Assembly (NCBI GenBank): GCA_034189135.1
Contig: JAXHVO010000115.1
Span: forward strand, 1 to 64,000
Direction of reading: 5' to 3'
DNA from: Thermodesulfobacteriota bacterium
GTDB taxonomy: Bacteria; Desulfobacterota; Desulfobacteria; Desulfobacterales; JAUWMJ01
DNA: 64,000 nt
Each line of letters opens with the position of its first letter. Position 1 is the first letter of the stretch. Below the pieces are notes generated by a model. That model had not been told where the DNA came from and did not search any database. It saw only the letters and a list, made by a program, of their open reading frames with translations. The position numbers were made by a program, and so were the translations under genes. Shown here one piece after another: positions 56,017 to 64,000 of this stretch.

Positions 56017-56508
56017 ATGTCTAAGCGAGAAAAAATAATTCTCTGTTTAATGGCCTTATCCATTGTATATGGCTTTTATGTTTTTTTTATTGAGGCTCCC
56101 GGCAAAAAAGGAGCGGTGGGTCAAAACAGCAAGCTGGAATCTTTAAACAAGTTTATTACCCATGTTGCCGAACTTACCAAAGAGAGCCTTTCGGAAATAG
56201 ATTCCTATATTATTGAAAAAGCACCCCAACAATGGGCCAAGGATCCTTTGCTGAGTTCTGATTCGGAATTTCAATTCAAAGCGGAAAACACCGAAGCCGA
56301 TGTATCGGCTTTGAGGGTGAATATCAAATATACAGGCTTTTTAAGTATGGGCGCCAAAAATTTCGCTATTCTAAACGGGTTGGAATATGAAGAAGGGGAG
56401 GAACTGAAAAAAGGCGGATTTATTGTGCATAAAATTTATCCGGAACGGGTCATCATAATAACAAAAGGGAAACAAGAAGAAATTACGATTCCCCTGGAAG
56501 AAATTTGA
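56017..56508 (+). CDS. mshK: PilP/MshK-like pilus assembly protein
   Basis: This 163-aa protein has an N-terminal membrane segment (about 6-26). Its C-terminal beta domain reads NGLEYEEGEELKKGGFIVHK then IYPERVIIITKGKQEEITIP, the pattern of PilP/GspC-like proteins that link the inner-membrane platform to the secretin. Position between the PilO-like gene and the secretin gene supports this. Confidence 0.72.
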   Translation: MSKREKIILCLMALSIVYGFYVFFIEAPGKKGAVGQNSKLESLNKFITHVAELTKESLSEIDSYIIEKAPQQWAKDPLLSSDSEFQFKAENTEADVSALRVNIKYTGFLSMGAKNFAILNGLEYEEGEELKKGGFIVHKIYPERVIIITKGKQEEITIPLEEI

Positions 56509-56682
56509 TTCCCAGTGACCAGGCGTTTTGCTTGAGGGGTGCTTCGTTCAATGGGTGCTGCGGTTTAGAATTTAAGTTCTTTGCAGGTGAGCCATTCAAG
56601 TTCTCGGGACTTTGTGGCTGAACTATTGTCAATTAGACTATTTTTGGTGAAAATTGAATCATTCAAGCAGTGAGCAAATCTT

Positions 56683-58227
56683 ATGAAAAAAATAAATCGT
56701 TTTAAAACAATGACCGGCTGGTTTGTTTTTTCTATCTTTTTTACTGCACTTGTCACCGGTTGTGCGACTCAAAAGAAGGAAAAATCGAATCTTTTCTTTG
56801 ACGACTGGAAAGTAAAAGCACAGGAATCAAAAGGTTTTTCTCCTTCCGCCAGAAAATTTGATAAAGTTGTCGCCCCCAAAAGGACCAGATCAGCTTTCGC
56901 CACCGGCTTATTGGCCGGATATCAAAAGCCTCTTCCCAAAAAAAAGATTACCATGAAAATGAACGATATCGAGGTAAGTGTTCTTCTTCGTGCGCTTTCC
57001 CGAGTTGCCAACCAGAATATCATGCTCAGTGAAAAGATAAAGGGTAAGATTAATATTAATATAACCAAAGCGCCCTGGGATCAGGTGTTTAAAAGCATTC
57101 TACGAACACACGGACTGGCTTATGCCTGGGAAGGGGATATTATCCGTATCATGACCAACGAAGATATGGAAAACGAGTTGAAAAGAGAGTCCCAGAAAAG
57201 AGATTTGAAGATTATTGAGCCTTTTATTACCCGAATCGTCCATATTAATTATTCGGAAGCGGCAAAGCTCAGGCAAAACCTGGAAAAATTTCTCACACTC
57301 ACTAAAGACGGAAAGCCCCTTGGATCGGTTTTGGTGGATGAACACACCAATTCTCTTATTATCCAGGCCATCGAAAACGATCTAAGCAGGATACTGTCCG
57401 TAGTGGAAAAGCTGGACCGACCCACCGCGCAAATTCTTTTAGAAGCCCATATCGTTGAAACAACCAGTGATACTGCCCGACAGCTTGGTATTCAGTGGGG
57501 CGGCCTGGCTTACGGCACCTCCAATGGCGATCATCACTGGCTGGGGCCGGGCGGAGAAACATATGACGGATCACTGTTTACCGATAGAACCGATGCAAAT
57601 CCAGGAACCCCCATCTGGCACCTTCCGGGAATCGGGAATATGTTCAATTTTCCCGCTGCCCTCGAAGGTGGTGCAGGGATGACCTTAGGGTATCTGTTTG
57701 AAAACGTTGGCCGAAACCTTCTGTCAGTCCAGCTAACTGCGCTCCAGGAAGAAGGCAAGCTCAATATTCTGTCAAGCCCGTCGATTACCACGCTTGAGAA
57801 TCAGTCGGCATTTATCGAAAGTGGGGCAAAGGTGCCTATCCAGACCGTTGAGGATGGAGAGGTGAATATCAAATATGAAGATGCGGTGCTCAGGTTGGAG
57901 GTAACCCCGCATGTGATCGATAAAAATTTTCTTAAATTGAAAATTCTTACCAATAAAGACGAACTGGATTTTACCAGAACGGTGGCAGGGAACCCGACCA
58001 TTATTACCAAAAAGGCGGAAACAAACGTGATGCTCTCCAATGGCGAGACAACCGTTATCGGAGGTTTGAGCAAAGAAACAGCCAGTGAATCGGAATCCGG
58101 GGTACCTTTATTAAAAGATATTCCAGGATTAGGTTTTCTTTTTAGAAGCAGGGGAAAATCCAACAGTATGGAGGAAGTACTTATATTCATTACTCCGTAT
58201 ATTCTGGAGGAAAGGCAGGGAGGATAA
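56683..58227 (+). CDS. mshL: Secretin lipoprotein, MshL-like
   Basis: This outer-membrane pore of the pilus system has 514 aa. The lipobox LVTGC puts the lipidated Cys at 27. An STN-like domain (about 90-165, MKMNDIEVSVLLRALSRVAN) precedes N-domains, and the secretin domain includes LLEAHIVETTSDTARQLGIQ (about 251), SSPSITTLENQSAFIESGAK (about 364) and the final VPLLKDIPGLGFLFRSRGKS. The size matches MshL rather than the longer PilQ. A 174-base gap precedes it. Confidence 0.9.
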   Translation: MKKINRFKTMTGWFVFSIFFTALVTGCATQKKEKSNLFFDDWKVKAQESKGFSPSARKFDKVVAPKRTRSAFATGLLAGYQKPLPKKKITMKMNDIEVSVLLRALSRVANQNIMLSEKIKGKININITKAPWDQVFKSILRTHGLAYAWEGDIIRIMTNEDMENELKRESQKRDLKIIEPFITRIVHINYSEAAKLRQNLEKFLTLTKDGKPLGSVLVDEHTNSLIIQAIENDLSRILSVVEKLDRPTAQILLEAHIVETTSDTARQLGIQWGGLAYGTSNGDHHWLGPGGETYDGSLFTDRTDANPGTPIWHLPGIGNMFNFPAALEGGAGMTLGYLFENVGRNLLSVQLTALQEEGKLNILSSPSITTLENQSAFIESGAKVPIQTVEDGEVNIKYEDAVLRLEVTPHVIDKNFLKLKILTNKDELDFTRTVAGNPTIITKKAETNVMLSNGETTVIGGLSKETASESESGVPLLKDIPGLGFLFRSRGKSNSMEEVLIFITPYILEERQGG

Positions 58228-58325
58228 ACAAGGGAAAGGTACGAAAGGTACCCATTTTCGTTTTTAACCTCAGTCTGTGTCCAGCTTCCAGGGAGGCTGT
58301 GCTGCGACAAGACGCTGGGGCAGGG

Positions 58326-58407
58326 AAAGGCACAAAGGCCCAAAGGCAGAAGTAGAAAAATAGATAACTGTAATTAATCTACGTGCCTGTTCGCCCATGT
58401 GCCTTTG
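58326..58407. repeat. Inverted word repeat between secretin and ATPase genes
   Basis: The left arm (58326-58349, AAAGGCACAAAGGCCCAAAG) and right arm (58387-58407, containing CCCATGTGCCTTTG) are complementary over most of their length with a 37-base loop. The AAAGGCAC word is repeated. It is noncoding and within the pilus operon. Confidence 0.55.
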
Positions 58408-58464
58408 CAACTTTATGCTCAGTAATCTCTGTGGTGAATCTTATTTAAAAAACCGTTTTGAAAA

Positions 58465-60135
58465 ATGGATTACTTTAATATTCTCAACCTTAAAAAAGAA
58501 CCTTTTTCCAATTCACCGGATCCGAAATTTTTTTTTCAATCCAGGCAACACTTGGGCTGCCTGCAAAAACTGGAACTTGCCCTCAGGCTACGCAGAGGTT
58601 TGAATGTCATCATCGGGGAAGTCGGTACCGGAAAGACCACCCTTTGTCGACAGCTCATTCGCAGGTTTACCGGAAACGAGGAGATTGAAACCCATCTGAT
58701 ACTCGATCCTTTTTTTTCCGATACGTTAGAATTTCTTTCAACTGTCCATAAAATGCTTAAGGGATATAAACCTGTCAAGGATTCAAATGAATGGCAAATC
58801 AAAGAAAATATAAAACAGTATCTGTTTCGTAAAGGGGTCGATGAGAATAAAACAATCATTTTAATTATTGACGAAGGTCAAAAGATCCCTGATTTTTGCC
58901 TGGAAATCCTGCGGGAATTTCTTAACTATGAAACCAATGAGTATAAACTTCTCCAAATAGTTATTTTTGCTCAAAAAGAATTTGAAAAGACCATTGGCTT
59001 GCATGACAATTTTGCCGACAGGATCAATTTATTTCACTTTTTAAAGCCTCTCGGCTTTCGTGATACCCGACTGATGATTAAATTCAGACTGGAGCAGTCG
59101 ATTGAACAGAACAGGACCTACACTTTTTTTACCCAACCGGCTCTTTGGGCAATTTATTGGACAACAGGCGGATATCCCAGGAAAATAATCAACCTGTGCC
59201 ATAGATGTATTATGACCATGATCATTCAAAATAGATCTGTGGTTAATTTTTTCCTGGTTCGTTCATGTATCCAGCGAGTATTCCCCGATCGGGTAAGAAA
59301 AATAAAAATGGCTGTGGCCAGCATAGGCACCGTGATGATCATGGTGGCAGTGCTGTTTTCATTTACTGAGCTGAGTTTAGTTAAATTTCCGGTGGTTTTA
59401 AAAAATAAAGCTGAGGAAAACCGGGCGGCTTTGTCCGGGAAAAACCGGATTTCAGGTCTGGCAAACCCCGCACGTTTTGCCGGTTTTGAAAATAGAACGG
59501 GAGCTGCAGATTCAGCCAAAGCGATTAAAGACAACCGGGCAAAACCATCTGATGGGGATACGGCAGCCTTGATGGAAAAACGAACGCCTGCCGACCCTCT
59601 AAATAAAAAATCGAATTCTGTATCAATTGATCACAATTTTCCTGAAATTCTGGGTAAAATAAAACTACGGTCCAATCAAACCCTTTCGGGTTTAATTCAA
59701 ACGGTTTATGGCAGCTATAATTCCAGACACTTTAAGTCTCTGATTCTGGCAAATCCGCATATTGATGACCCTGATATTGTTGATATCGGTCAGACAGTGG
59801 CCTTACCGGCAATTCCTGCAAATTTGAAACCACTGCCGCAAAAAGTGTGGTGGATTAAAATTGCCGATAAAAATAATCTTGAAGACGCCTTTAAAATATT
59901 AGAGACTTTTTCACATGATGGGCTGGCGGTACGGCTGATCCCCTACTGGAACAGCCGAAGAGGTGTAAATTTTACGGTGGTTCTTAAAAAGTATTTTTTA
60001 GAAGAAAATACTGCTTGGTTGCAACTAGACAGACTTCCGGTTTCCAATTTATCAAAAGGAAAAATAATATCATCGTGGGATGCGGATAATGTTTTTTTTG
60101 CCGATCCATTTCTGGCAAGCGCATCGCAGAGGTAA
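58465..60135 (+). CDS. mshM: ExeA/MshM-like AAA ATPase with periplasmic C-terminal part
   Basis: This inner-membrane ATPase of 556 aa is of the GspA/ExeA/MshM type. Walker A GEVGTGKTTL (about residue 52) and Walker B IILIIDEGQKI (about 131) lie in the cytoplasmic part. A membrane segment is at about 283-303. The periplasmic part contains a LysM-like stretch (NQTLSGLIQTVYGSYN to IDIGQTVALP, about 398-450) and a final domain of SPOR/LysM character. This would let it bind peptidoglycan and make room for the secretin. MshM in Vibrio is shorter, so the extension is notable. Confidence 0.82.
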   Translation: MDYFNILNLKKEPFSNSPDPKFFFQSRQHLGCLQKLELALRLRRGLNVIIGEVGTGKTTLCRQLIRRFTGNEEIETHLILDPFFSDTLEFLSTVHKMLKGYKPVKDSNEWQIKENIKQYLFRKGVDENKTIILIIDEGQKIPDFCLEILREFLNYETNEYKLLQIVIFAQKEFEKTIGLHDNFADRINLFHFLKPLGFRDTRLMIKFRLEQSIEQNRTYTFFTQPALWAIYWTTGGYPRKIINLCHRCIMTMIIQNRSVVNFFLVRSCIQRVFPDRVRKIKMAVASIGTVMIMVAVLFSFTELSLVKFPVVLKNKAEENRAALSGKNRISGLANPARFAGFENRTGAADSAKAIKDNRAKPSDGDTAALMEKRTPADPLNKKSNSVSIDHNFPEILGKIKLRSNQTLSGLIQTVYGSYNSRHFKSLILANPHIDDPDIVDIGQTVALPAIPANLKPLPQKVWWIKIADKNNLEDAFKILETFSHDGLAVRLIPYWNSRRGVNFTVVLKKYFLEENTAWLQLDRLPVSNLSKGKIISSWDADNVFFADPFLASASQR

Positions 60136-60196
60136 AGAGGACTTTTGCGTCACAGTGGCATATGGGGATGAACGATTAACATATGGTGAGAAGTAA

Positions 60197-61900
60197 ATGA
60201 GAGTAAAAAAAAGACTTGGAGAAATTCTTGTTGAAGGTGGACTGATAACGGAAAAACAACTTGAATCAGCGCTGCCTCAACAGAAAAAAAGAAAGGTAAA
60301 ACTCGGGCAGTTCTTTGTTCAACAGGGGATTCTCACCGAAACACAAATTGTTAAAGTGGTTTCCAGCCAGTTAAAAATTGAGGAATATTCCGCATTAAAA
60401 TATACCTTAGATCCTGAATTGGCACATATCATTCCGGCAGACATGGCCTATAAATACCAGATCGCACCGTTGAAAAAGACCGGATTGCTGTTGACAATTG
60501 CCATGCTTGATCCCATGGATATCAATTCCATTGATGCCATGGAAGTCTATACCAATAGTGAAATTGAAACGGTTATTTGTACAGAACAGGATCTCAATCA
60601 GCTCCATTCGGGGCTTTACGGTTCTTACTCCGGTATCGGCGGTGTTCTTGATGATATGGAAGACATGCAATATGATAAGGAAACCGACAAAACAGAAATT
60701 ACCGAAGATGTAGAGGTCAGTTCACTTCAGGGTATGGCCGAGGAAGCACCTGTGATTCGACTGGTAAATTCAATTCTTTCCCAGGGTGTGCGTGAAGGCG
60801 CCAGTGACTTACATATCAGTCCTGAAAAGAACTACGTTCAGGTCCGGTTCCGAGTAGATGGAAAGCTGCATGAGGTGCCGGCACCACCAAAATCAATGTT
60901 CCTTCCGATCATATCCAGGCTCAAGATTCTGGCAAATATGGATATTTCAATATCCAGAATCCCCCAGGACGGTAGATTTACCGTTAAGATGAAAAATAAG
61001 GAAATAAATATCAGAACGTCCACCATGCCTTCAATTTATGGCGAAAATATGGTTCTTCGTCTTCTGGATACGAGCGGTGGTATTTTGTCACTGGAAAGAC
61101 TGGGTATGTCTGAAGATGACAGAAAAAAGATCGAAAAAATGATCCGAAAGCCATACGGGATGATTCTAAGCACCGGCCCCACCGGAAGCGGGAAAAGCAC
61201 CAGTCTGTATTCAATTTTAAAAAATATCAACAAACCGGATATAAACATCATTACCGTGGAGGACCCGGTCGAATACAGAATTGAAAAAATACGGCAGATC
61301 CAGCTGAACCGGAAAGCAGGGATGACCTTTGCCGATGGTCTCAGATCCATTCTTCGACAGGATCCCGATGTCATCATGGTTGGTGAAATTCGTGACGCCG
61401 AAACCGCCACTATCGCGGTTCAAGCCGCATTAACCGGACACAGGGTTTTTAGCACTCTGCATACGAATGATGCTGCCGGTGCAATTACAAGATTTGTTGA
61501 TATGGGGGTAGAGCCCTTTCTGGTGTCCTCGGTTATGATCGCTTCATTTGCCCAGCGCCTGGTTCGAACCGTATGTCCGCAGTGTAAGAAGCCTTTTAAA
61601 CCACCTGAGAAAATGCTTGAATTCTGGGGGTTGGAAAACGCAGAGAATACAAATTTCGTGAAAGGAAAGGGATGCTTTAACTGCCTGAACACCGGATATA
61701 AGGGACGAACCGGTATATATGAGGTGCTGGTGATTGATGATATGATACAAAAACTGATATTAAAAAACAGCACTTCGCAGGAAATTACTCGCGCGGCCAT
61801 TGAGGCCGGAACGCTGAATACGCTTAAGAAAAATGCAGCAGAAAAAGTAAGACAGGGGATCACCACCTTTGAAGAGGCAAGCTCTGCGGTGCTTGTTTAG
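60197..61900 (+). CDS. mshE: Pilus extension ATPase, MshE/GspE-like
   Basis: This hexameric assembly ATPase has 567 aa. The N-terminal MshEN domain carries two copies of the cyclic-di-GMP-binding pattern (KRLGEILVEGGLITEKQLES at about 5 and VKLGQFFVQQGILTETQIVK at about 34), so extension may respond to cyclic-di-GMP. Walker A is GPTGSGKSTS (about 328), Walker B DPDVIMVGEIRDAET (about 390), and zinc cysteines are in CPQCKKPF and CFNC (about 458 and 494). Confidence 0.92.
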   Translation: MRVKKRLGEILVEGGLITEKQLESALPQQKKRKVKLGQFFVQQGILTETQIVKVVSSQLKIEEYSALKYTLDPELAHIIPADMAYKYQIAPLKKTGLLLTIAMLDPMDINSIDAMEVYTNSEIETVICTEQDLNQLHSGLYGSYSGIGGVLDDMEDMQYDKETDKTEITEDVEVSSLQGMAEEAPVIRLVNSILSQGVREGASDLHISPEKNYVQVRFRVDGKLHEVPAPPKSMFLPIISRLKILANMDISISRIPQDGRFTVKMKNKEINIRTSTMPSIYGENMVLRLLDTSGGILSLERLGMSEDDRKKIEKMIRKPYGMILSTGPTGSGKSTSLYSILKNINKPDINIITVEDPVEYRIEKIRQIQLNRKAGMTFADGLRSILRQDPDVIMVGEIRDAETATIAVQAALTGHRVFSTLHTNDAAGAITRFVDMGVEPFLVSSVMIASFAQRLVRTVCPQCKKPFKPPEKMLEFWGLENAENTNFVKGKGCFNCLNTGYKGRTGIYEVLVIDDMIQKLILKNSTSQEITRAAIEAGTLNTLKKNAAEKVRQGITTFEEASSAVLV

Positions 61901-61973
61901 CGTGGTGGCAACATCATGACGATTATTTATTGTCGAGCCTGGCCGGCATGTTGTTTTTGCGATTAAAGATAAT

Positions 61974-62054
61974 GTTACGAGTTTCGAGTTTCGGGTTACA
62001 ATGTATGAGGATTATTTCCGTTTTTTTTACACGCAACCTGCAACCCGTAAAACG
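61974..62054. repeat. Inverted word repeat upstream of the platform gene
   Basis: The left arm (61974-61999, GTTACGAGTTTCGAGTTTCG and onward) is partly complementary to 62033-62054 (GCAACCTGCAACCCGTAAAAC). Both share vocabulary with the repeat at 15925-16098. It ends 35 bases before the next ATG. Confidence 0.55.
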
Positions 62055-62089
62055 CTTATTTTCAGGCACTTTTATTTTCGAGGGAAAAA

Positions 62090-63310
62090 ATGCCGATTTT
62101 TTCATATAATGCCCTGGCAGAAGACGGCAGGGCGCAAAAAGGTTCCATCGAGGCGGAGTCACTTGAAGCGGCAAACAGCCTGCTTTCTTCCAGAGGGTTA
62201 ATGCCCACCACAGTCAAAGAAGAAGCAGGTGCTGCGATCGGCTTTACCTGGAAGTCTATTCAGGAGCAAATGACACCCATAAAGGCCCCTGACCTTATTC
62301 TTTTTACCAAACAGTTTCGTACCATGATACGTGCAGGTGTGTCGATGATGCAAATATTGCATATTTTGCAGCAGCAAACCGAAAACATGAAACTTAAAAA
62401 AATATTGGGTAAAATGCAGAAGGATGTCAATGAGGGTTTGAGCCTTCATGAGGCCTTTGAAAAACACCCCAAGGTGTTTTCCGTGCTGTACTGCAGTATG
62501 GTGGAAGCCGGTGAAGCCAGTGGCGCTCTTCCGGAAATCCTCGACCGCCTGACCTATATCATCGAACACGAATATAAGGTCAAGTCAGATATTAAATCGG
62601 CCCTTCAGTATCCGATTGTGGTGGTTTCTTTTCTGGTTATTGCCTTTATTGTCCTGTTAACCTTTGTTATCCCAAAATTCGTGAATATTTTTGCCAATGC
62701 CGGCTTAAAGCTTCCCCTGCCGACCAAGTTATGCATGGCCTTATACCAGTTTATGAGCCATTACTGGGTCCTTATTATTGGCGGAATATTTATCGGGGTT
62801 GCACTGCTTGTCCTGTTTTTAAGGACCAAGCGGGGACAGTTTATAAAGGATGCTTTATTTTTAAAAGTACCGATTGTCGGGCAGTTATTGCTAAAGGCCG
62901 CTATTTCACGCTTTGCCAGCATATTTGCCATACTGCATTCAAGTGGGGTCGATATCCTTGACTCTATGGACATTCTATCCGGAACCATTGGCAACGCTGC
63001 TGTTGCCCACGAACTGGAAGGGATCAAAAATCGTCTGGAGGAGGGGAGAGGGATTGCCGGGCCTCTGATGGCTGCAAAGTATTTTACCCCCATGATGATT
63101 AATATGGTTGCCATCGGAGAGGAAACAGGAAACCTTCAAGACATGCTTCAAGAAGCATCCGACCATTATGACACCGAGGTCGAATATTCCATGAAGAAGA
63201 TGTCCGAGGCCATCGGGCCCATGCTGACAGTCGGTCTTGCCGCTGTGATCGGTTTTTTTGCCCTGGCCATTTTTCTACCCATGTGGGATTTGACCACAAT
63301 GGTGAAATAG
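62090..63310 (+). CDS. mshG: Pilus inner-membrane platform protein, MshG/PilC-like
   Basis: This polytopic platform protein of 406 aa belongs to the GspF/PilC family. Two T2SSF domains are visible: LILFTKQFRTMIRAGVSMMQ (about 66) with the first membrane segment near 170-190, and SRFASIFAILHSSGVDILDS (about 270) ending in VGLAAVIGFFALAIFLPMWD. The N-terminal YNALAEDGRAQKGSIEAESL is also typical. It should contact the ATPase encoded just upstream. Confidence 0.92.
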   Translation: MPIFSYNALAEDGRAQKGSIEAESLEAANSLLSSRGLMPTTVKEEAGAAIGFTWKSIQEQMTPIKAPDLILFTKQFRTMIRAGVSMMQILHILQQQTENMKLKKILGKMQKDVNEGLSLHEAFEKHPKVFSVLYCSMVEAGEASGALPEILDRLTYIIEHEYKVKSDIKSALQYPIVVVSFLVIAFIVLLTFVIPKFVNIFANAGLKLPLPTKLCMALYQFMSHYWVLIIGGIFIGVALLVLFLRTKRGQFIKDALFLKVPIVGQLLLKAAISRFASIFAILHSSGVDILDSMDILSGTIGNAAVAHELEGIKNRLEEGRGIAGPLMAAKYFTPMMINMVAIGEETGNLQDMLQEASDHYDTEVEYSMKKMSEAIGPMLTVGLAAVIGFFALAIFLPMWDLTTMVK

Positions 63311-63385
63311 TGTCCCAACAAGAAGTACGCTTTATAAATAAAATAGGGATAATATCCGAAAAGAGTTGGCCGGATTATGATGATA

Positions 63386-63597
63386 AGGATTCAGGATTAG
63401 AGGGGTCTGGGATTCGAATGAAATGCTTAAGTAACCGTTGATAGTTATAATAAAGACTCGGATATTATTAAAGAAATGGGTTATGCTGAGCAGGGCAAAT
63501 TAGAAATGCTGCAAGTTGAAAGATGAGGGCTTAGAATGTTCAAAAGACTTATAAAATCGGCAGGAAAAGCACTTGACCCCTTGAATCCTTGAATCCT
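63386..63597. repeat. Inverted word repeat after the platform gene
   Basis: The left arm (63386-63407, AGGATTCAGGATTAGAGGGG and onward) and right arm (63575-63597, CCCCTTGAATCCTTGAATCC) are complementary with two small differences. The word AGGATTC is repeated within each arm. It lies in the 356-base gap before the last gene; no other feature is evident there. Confidence 0.55.
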
Positions 63598-63666
63598 CGA
63601 ACCCTTTTCATTAACCAACCTGAAGGCGAACCTTATTTATTAACCTTATGCGAAATAACTAAATAC

Positions 63667-64000
63667 ATGATCACTCAATACATCAAAAGGCTCCAGAAGC
63701 ATCCGCAATACCACATCAGCCTTTATATTATCATTCCTTTTATATATGCCGGGTTTACCATACTGGCGGCAATTGTGGCTTACAGCCTGACCAGATACGA
63801 CCTTATCCACGGGATTGGCTTTAAAAATGCTGTTTTCTGGGCAACCTCTCTCGTCGGCTTTTTTGCTTCTTTAACCGGGTTTATCCTTGTTCGTTTGATG
63901 CTGAAACCGGTGGAAAAGTTTGTGGAAAAAGCAAAGAACCTTCCCAATATTTCGAACTCCGAAAACCAGAAAGAAAGCGATAAATCACTCGACCAAATTC
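63667..64000 (+). CDS. Membrane protein N terminus, probably sensor kinase (truncated by window)
   Basis: A frame from ATG 63667 stays open to the window edge (111 codons). Two membrane segments are visible (about 18-40, SLYIIIPFIYAGFTILAAIV, and about 58-78, FWATSLVGFFASLTGFILV), followed by a basic stretch resembling the start of a HAMP-like linker (LVRLMLKPVEKFVEKAK). Sensor kinases with a sigma-54 regulator often follow such pilus genes, so a kinase is likely, but the diagnostic domains lie beyond the window. Confidence 0.5.
   Translation, partial: MITQYIKRLQKHPQYHISLYIIIPFIYAGFTILAAIVAYSLTRYDLIHGIGFKNAVFWATSLVGFFASLTGFILVRLMLKPVEKFVEKAKNLPNISNSENQKESDKSLDQI

Overview
The window reads as chromosome of a Gram-negative, anaerobic deltaproteobacterium of the Desulfobacterota, most likely a sulfate reducer related to Desulfobacterales. 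This is inferred from gene content: many sensor kinases with a Cys-rich two-CW segment, ASKHA-domain and DUF4388-type proteins, TauE/SafE anion transporters, a TorD-linked molybdoenzyme, an MSHA-like pilus locus and intergenic repeats built from short words. No rRNA or tRNA gene was recognised, so the taxonomic call rests on protein families only.

Layout. 0.2-4.4 kb: a Glu/Leu/Phe/Val-type dehydrogenase followed by a three-gene ABC importer of the TrpXYZ type. 4.8-8.5 kb: an AT-rich accessory patch with an AAA/DUF4143 ATPase, a frameshifted gene of unknown function, the scar of what looks like a DNA methyltransferase gene, and a MntA/HepT toxin-antitoxin pair. 8.5-13.3 kb: diacylglycerol kinase, then on the minus strand a cyclic-nucleotide-type effector, a membrane adenylate cyclase and an ASKHA-domain protein. 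13.5-23.2 kb: two large exported proteins (LysM/FecR and a 15-repeat PKD protein), then a metallo-beta-lactamase-fold hydrolase, a STAS protein and an RsbW-like kinase. 23.3-32 kb: nitrogen assimilation (glnD, amt, P-II, glnA, asnB). A textbook sigma-54 promoter lies in front of glnD, with two identical 14-bp palindromes upstream in the position of enhancer sites. 32-41.1 kb, all on the minus strand: MFS transporter, TauE/SafE, TrmO, a sigma-54 activator with GAFTHA instead of GAFTGA, its histidine kinase, two small membrane proteins, a TauE/SafE protein with a large extra-membrane domain, and a small membrane protein preceded by a second sigma-54 promoter.

41.9-48.8 kb: a TorD chaperone fused to a molybdopterin oxidoreductase, then a lone receiver, a PhnD-like binding lipoprotein and a large histidine kinase. 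This layout resembles the oxyanion-sensing three-component systems that control molybdoenzymes. 48.8-53.1 kb: an element with 31-bp perfect inverted ends, a possible winged-helix protein paired with a zinc-ribbon/dCache/HAMP sensor that has no output domain, and a U32 peptidase-family protein. 53.6 kb to the end: MSHA-like type IV pilus genes in the order I-J-K-L-M-E-G, followed by the start of a membrane protein that is probably a sensor kinase.

The best candidates for undescribed biology are the TorD-molybdoenzyme fusion with its sensing genes, the sigma-54 anion-transport/kinase cluster at 32-41 kb, and the enhancer-like palindromes upstream of glnD. Several intergenic regions also carry inverted-repeat elements of at least four unrelated sequence types.
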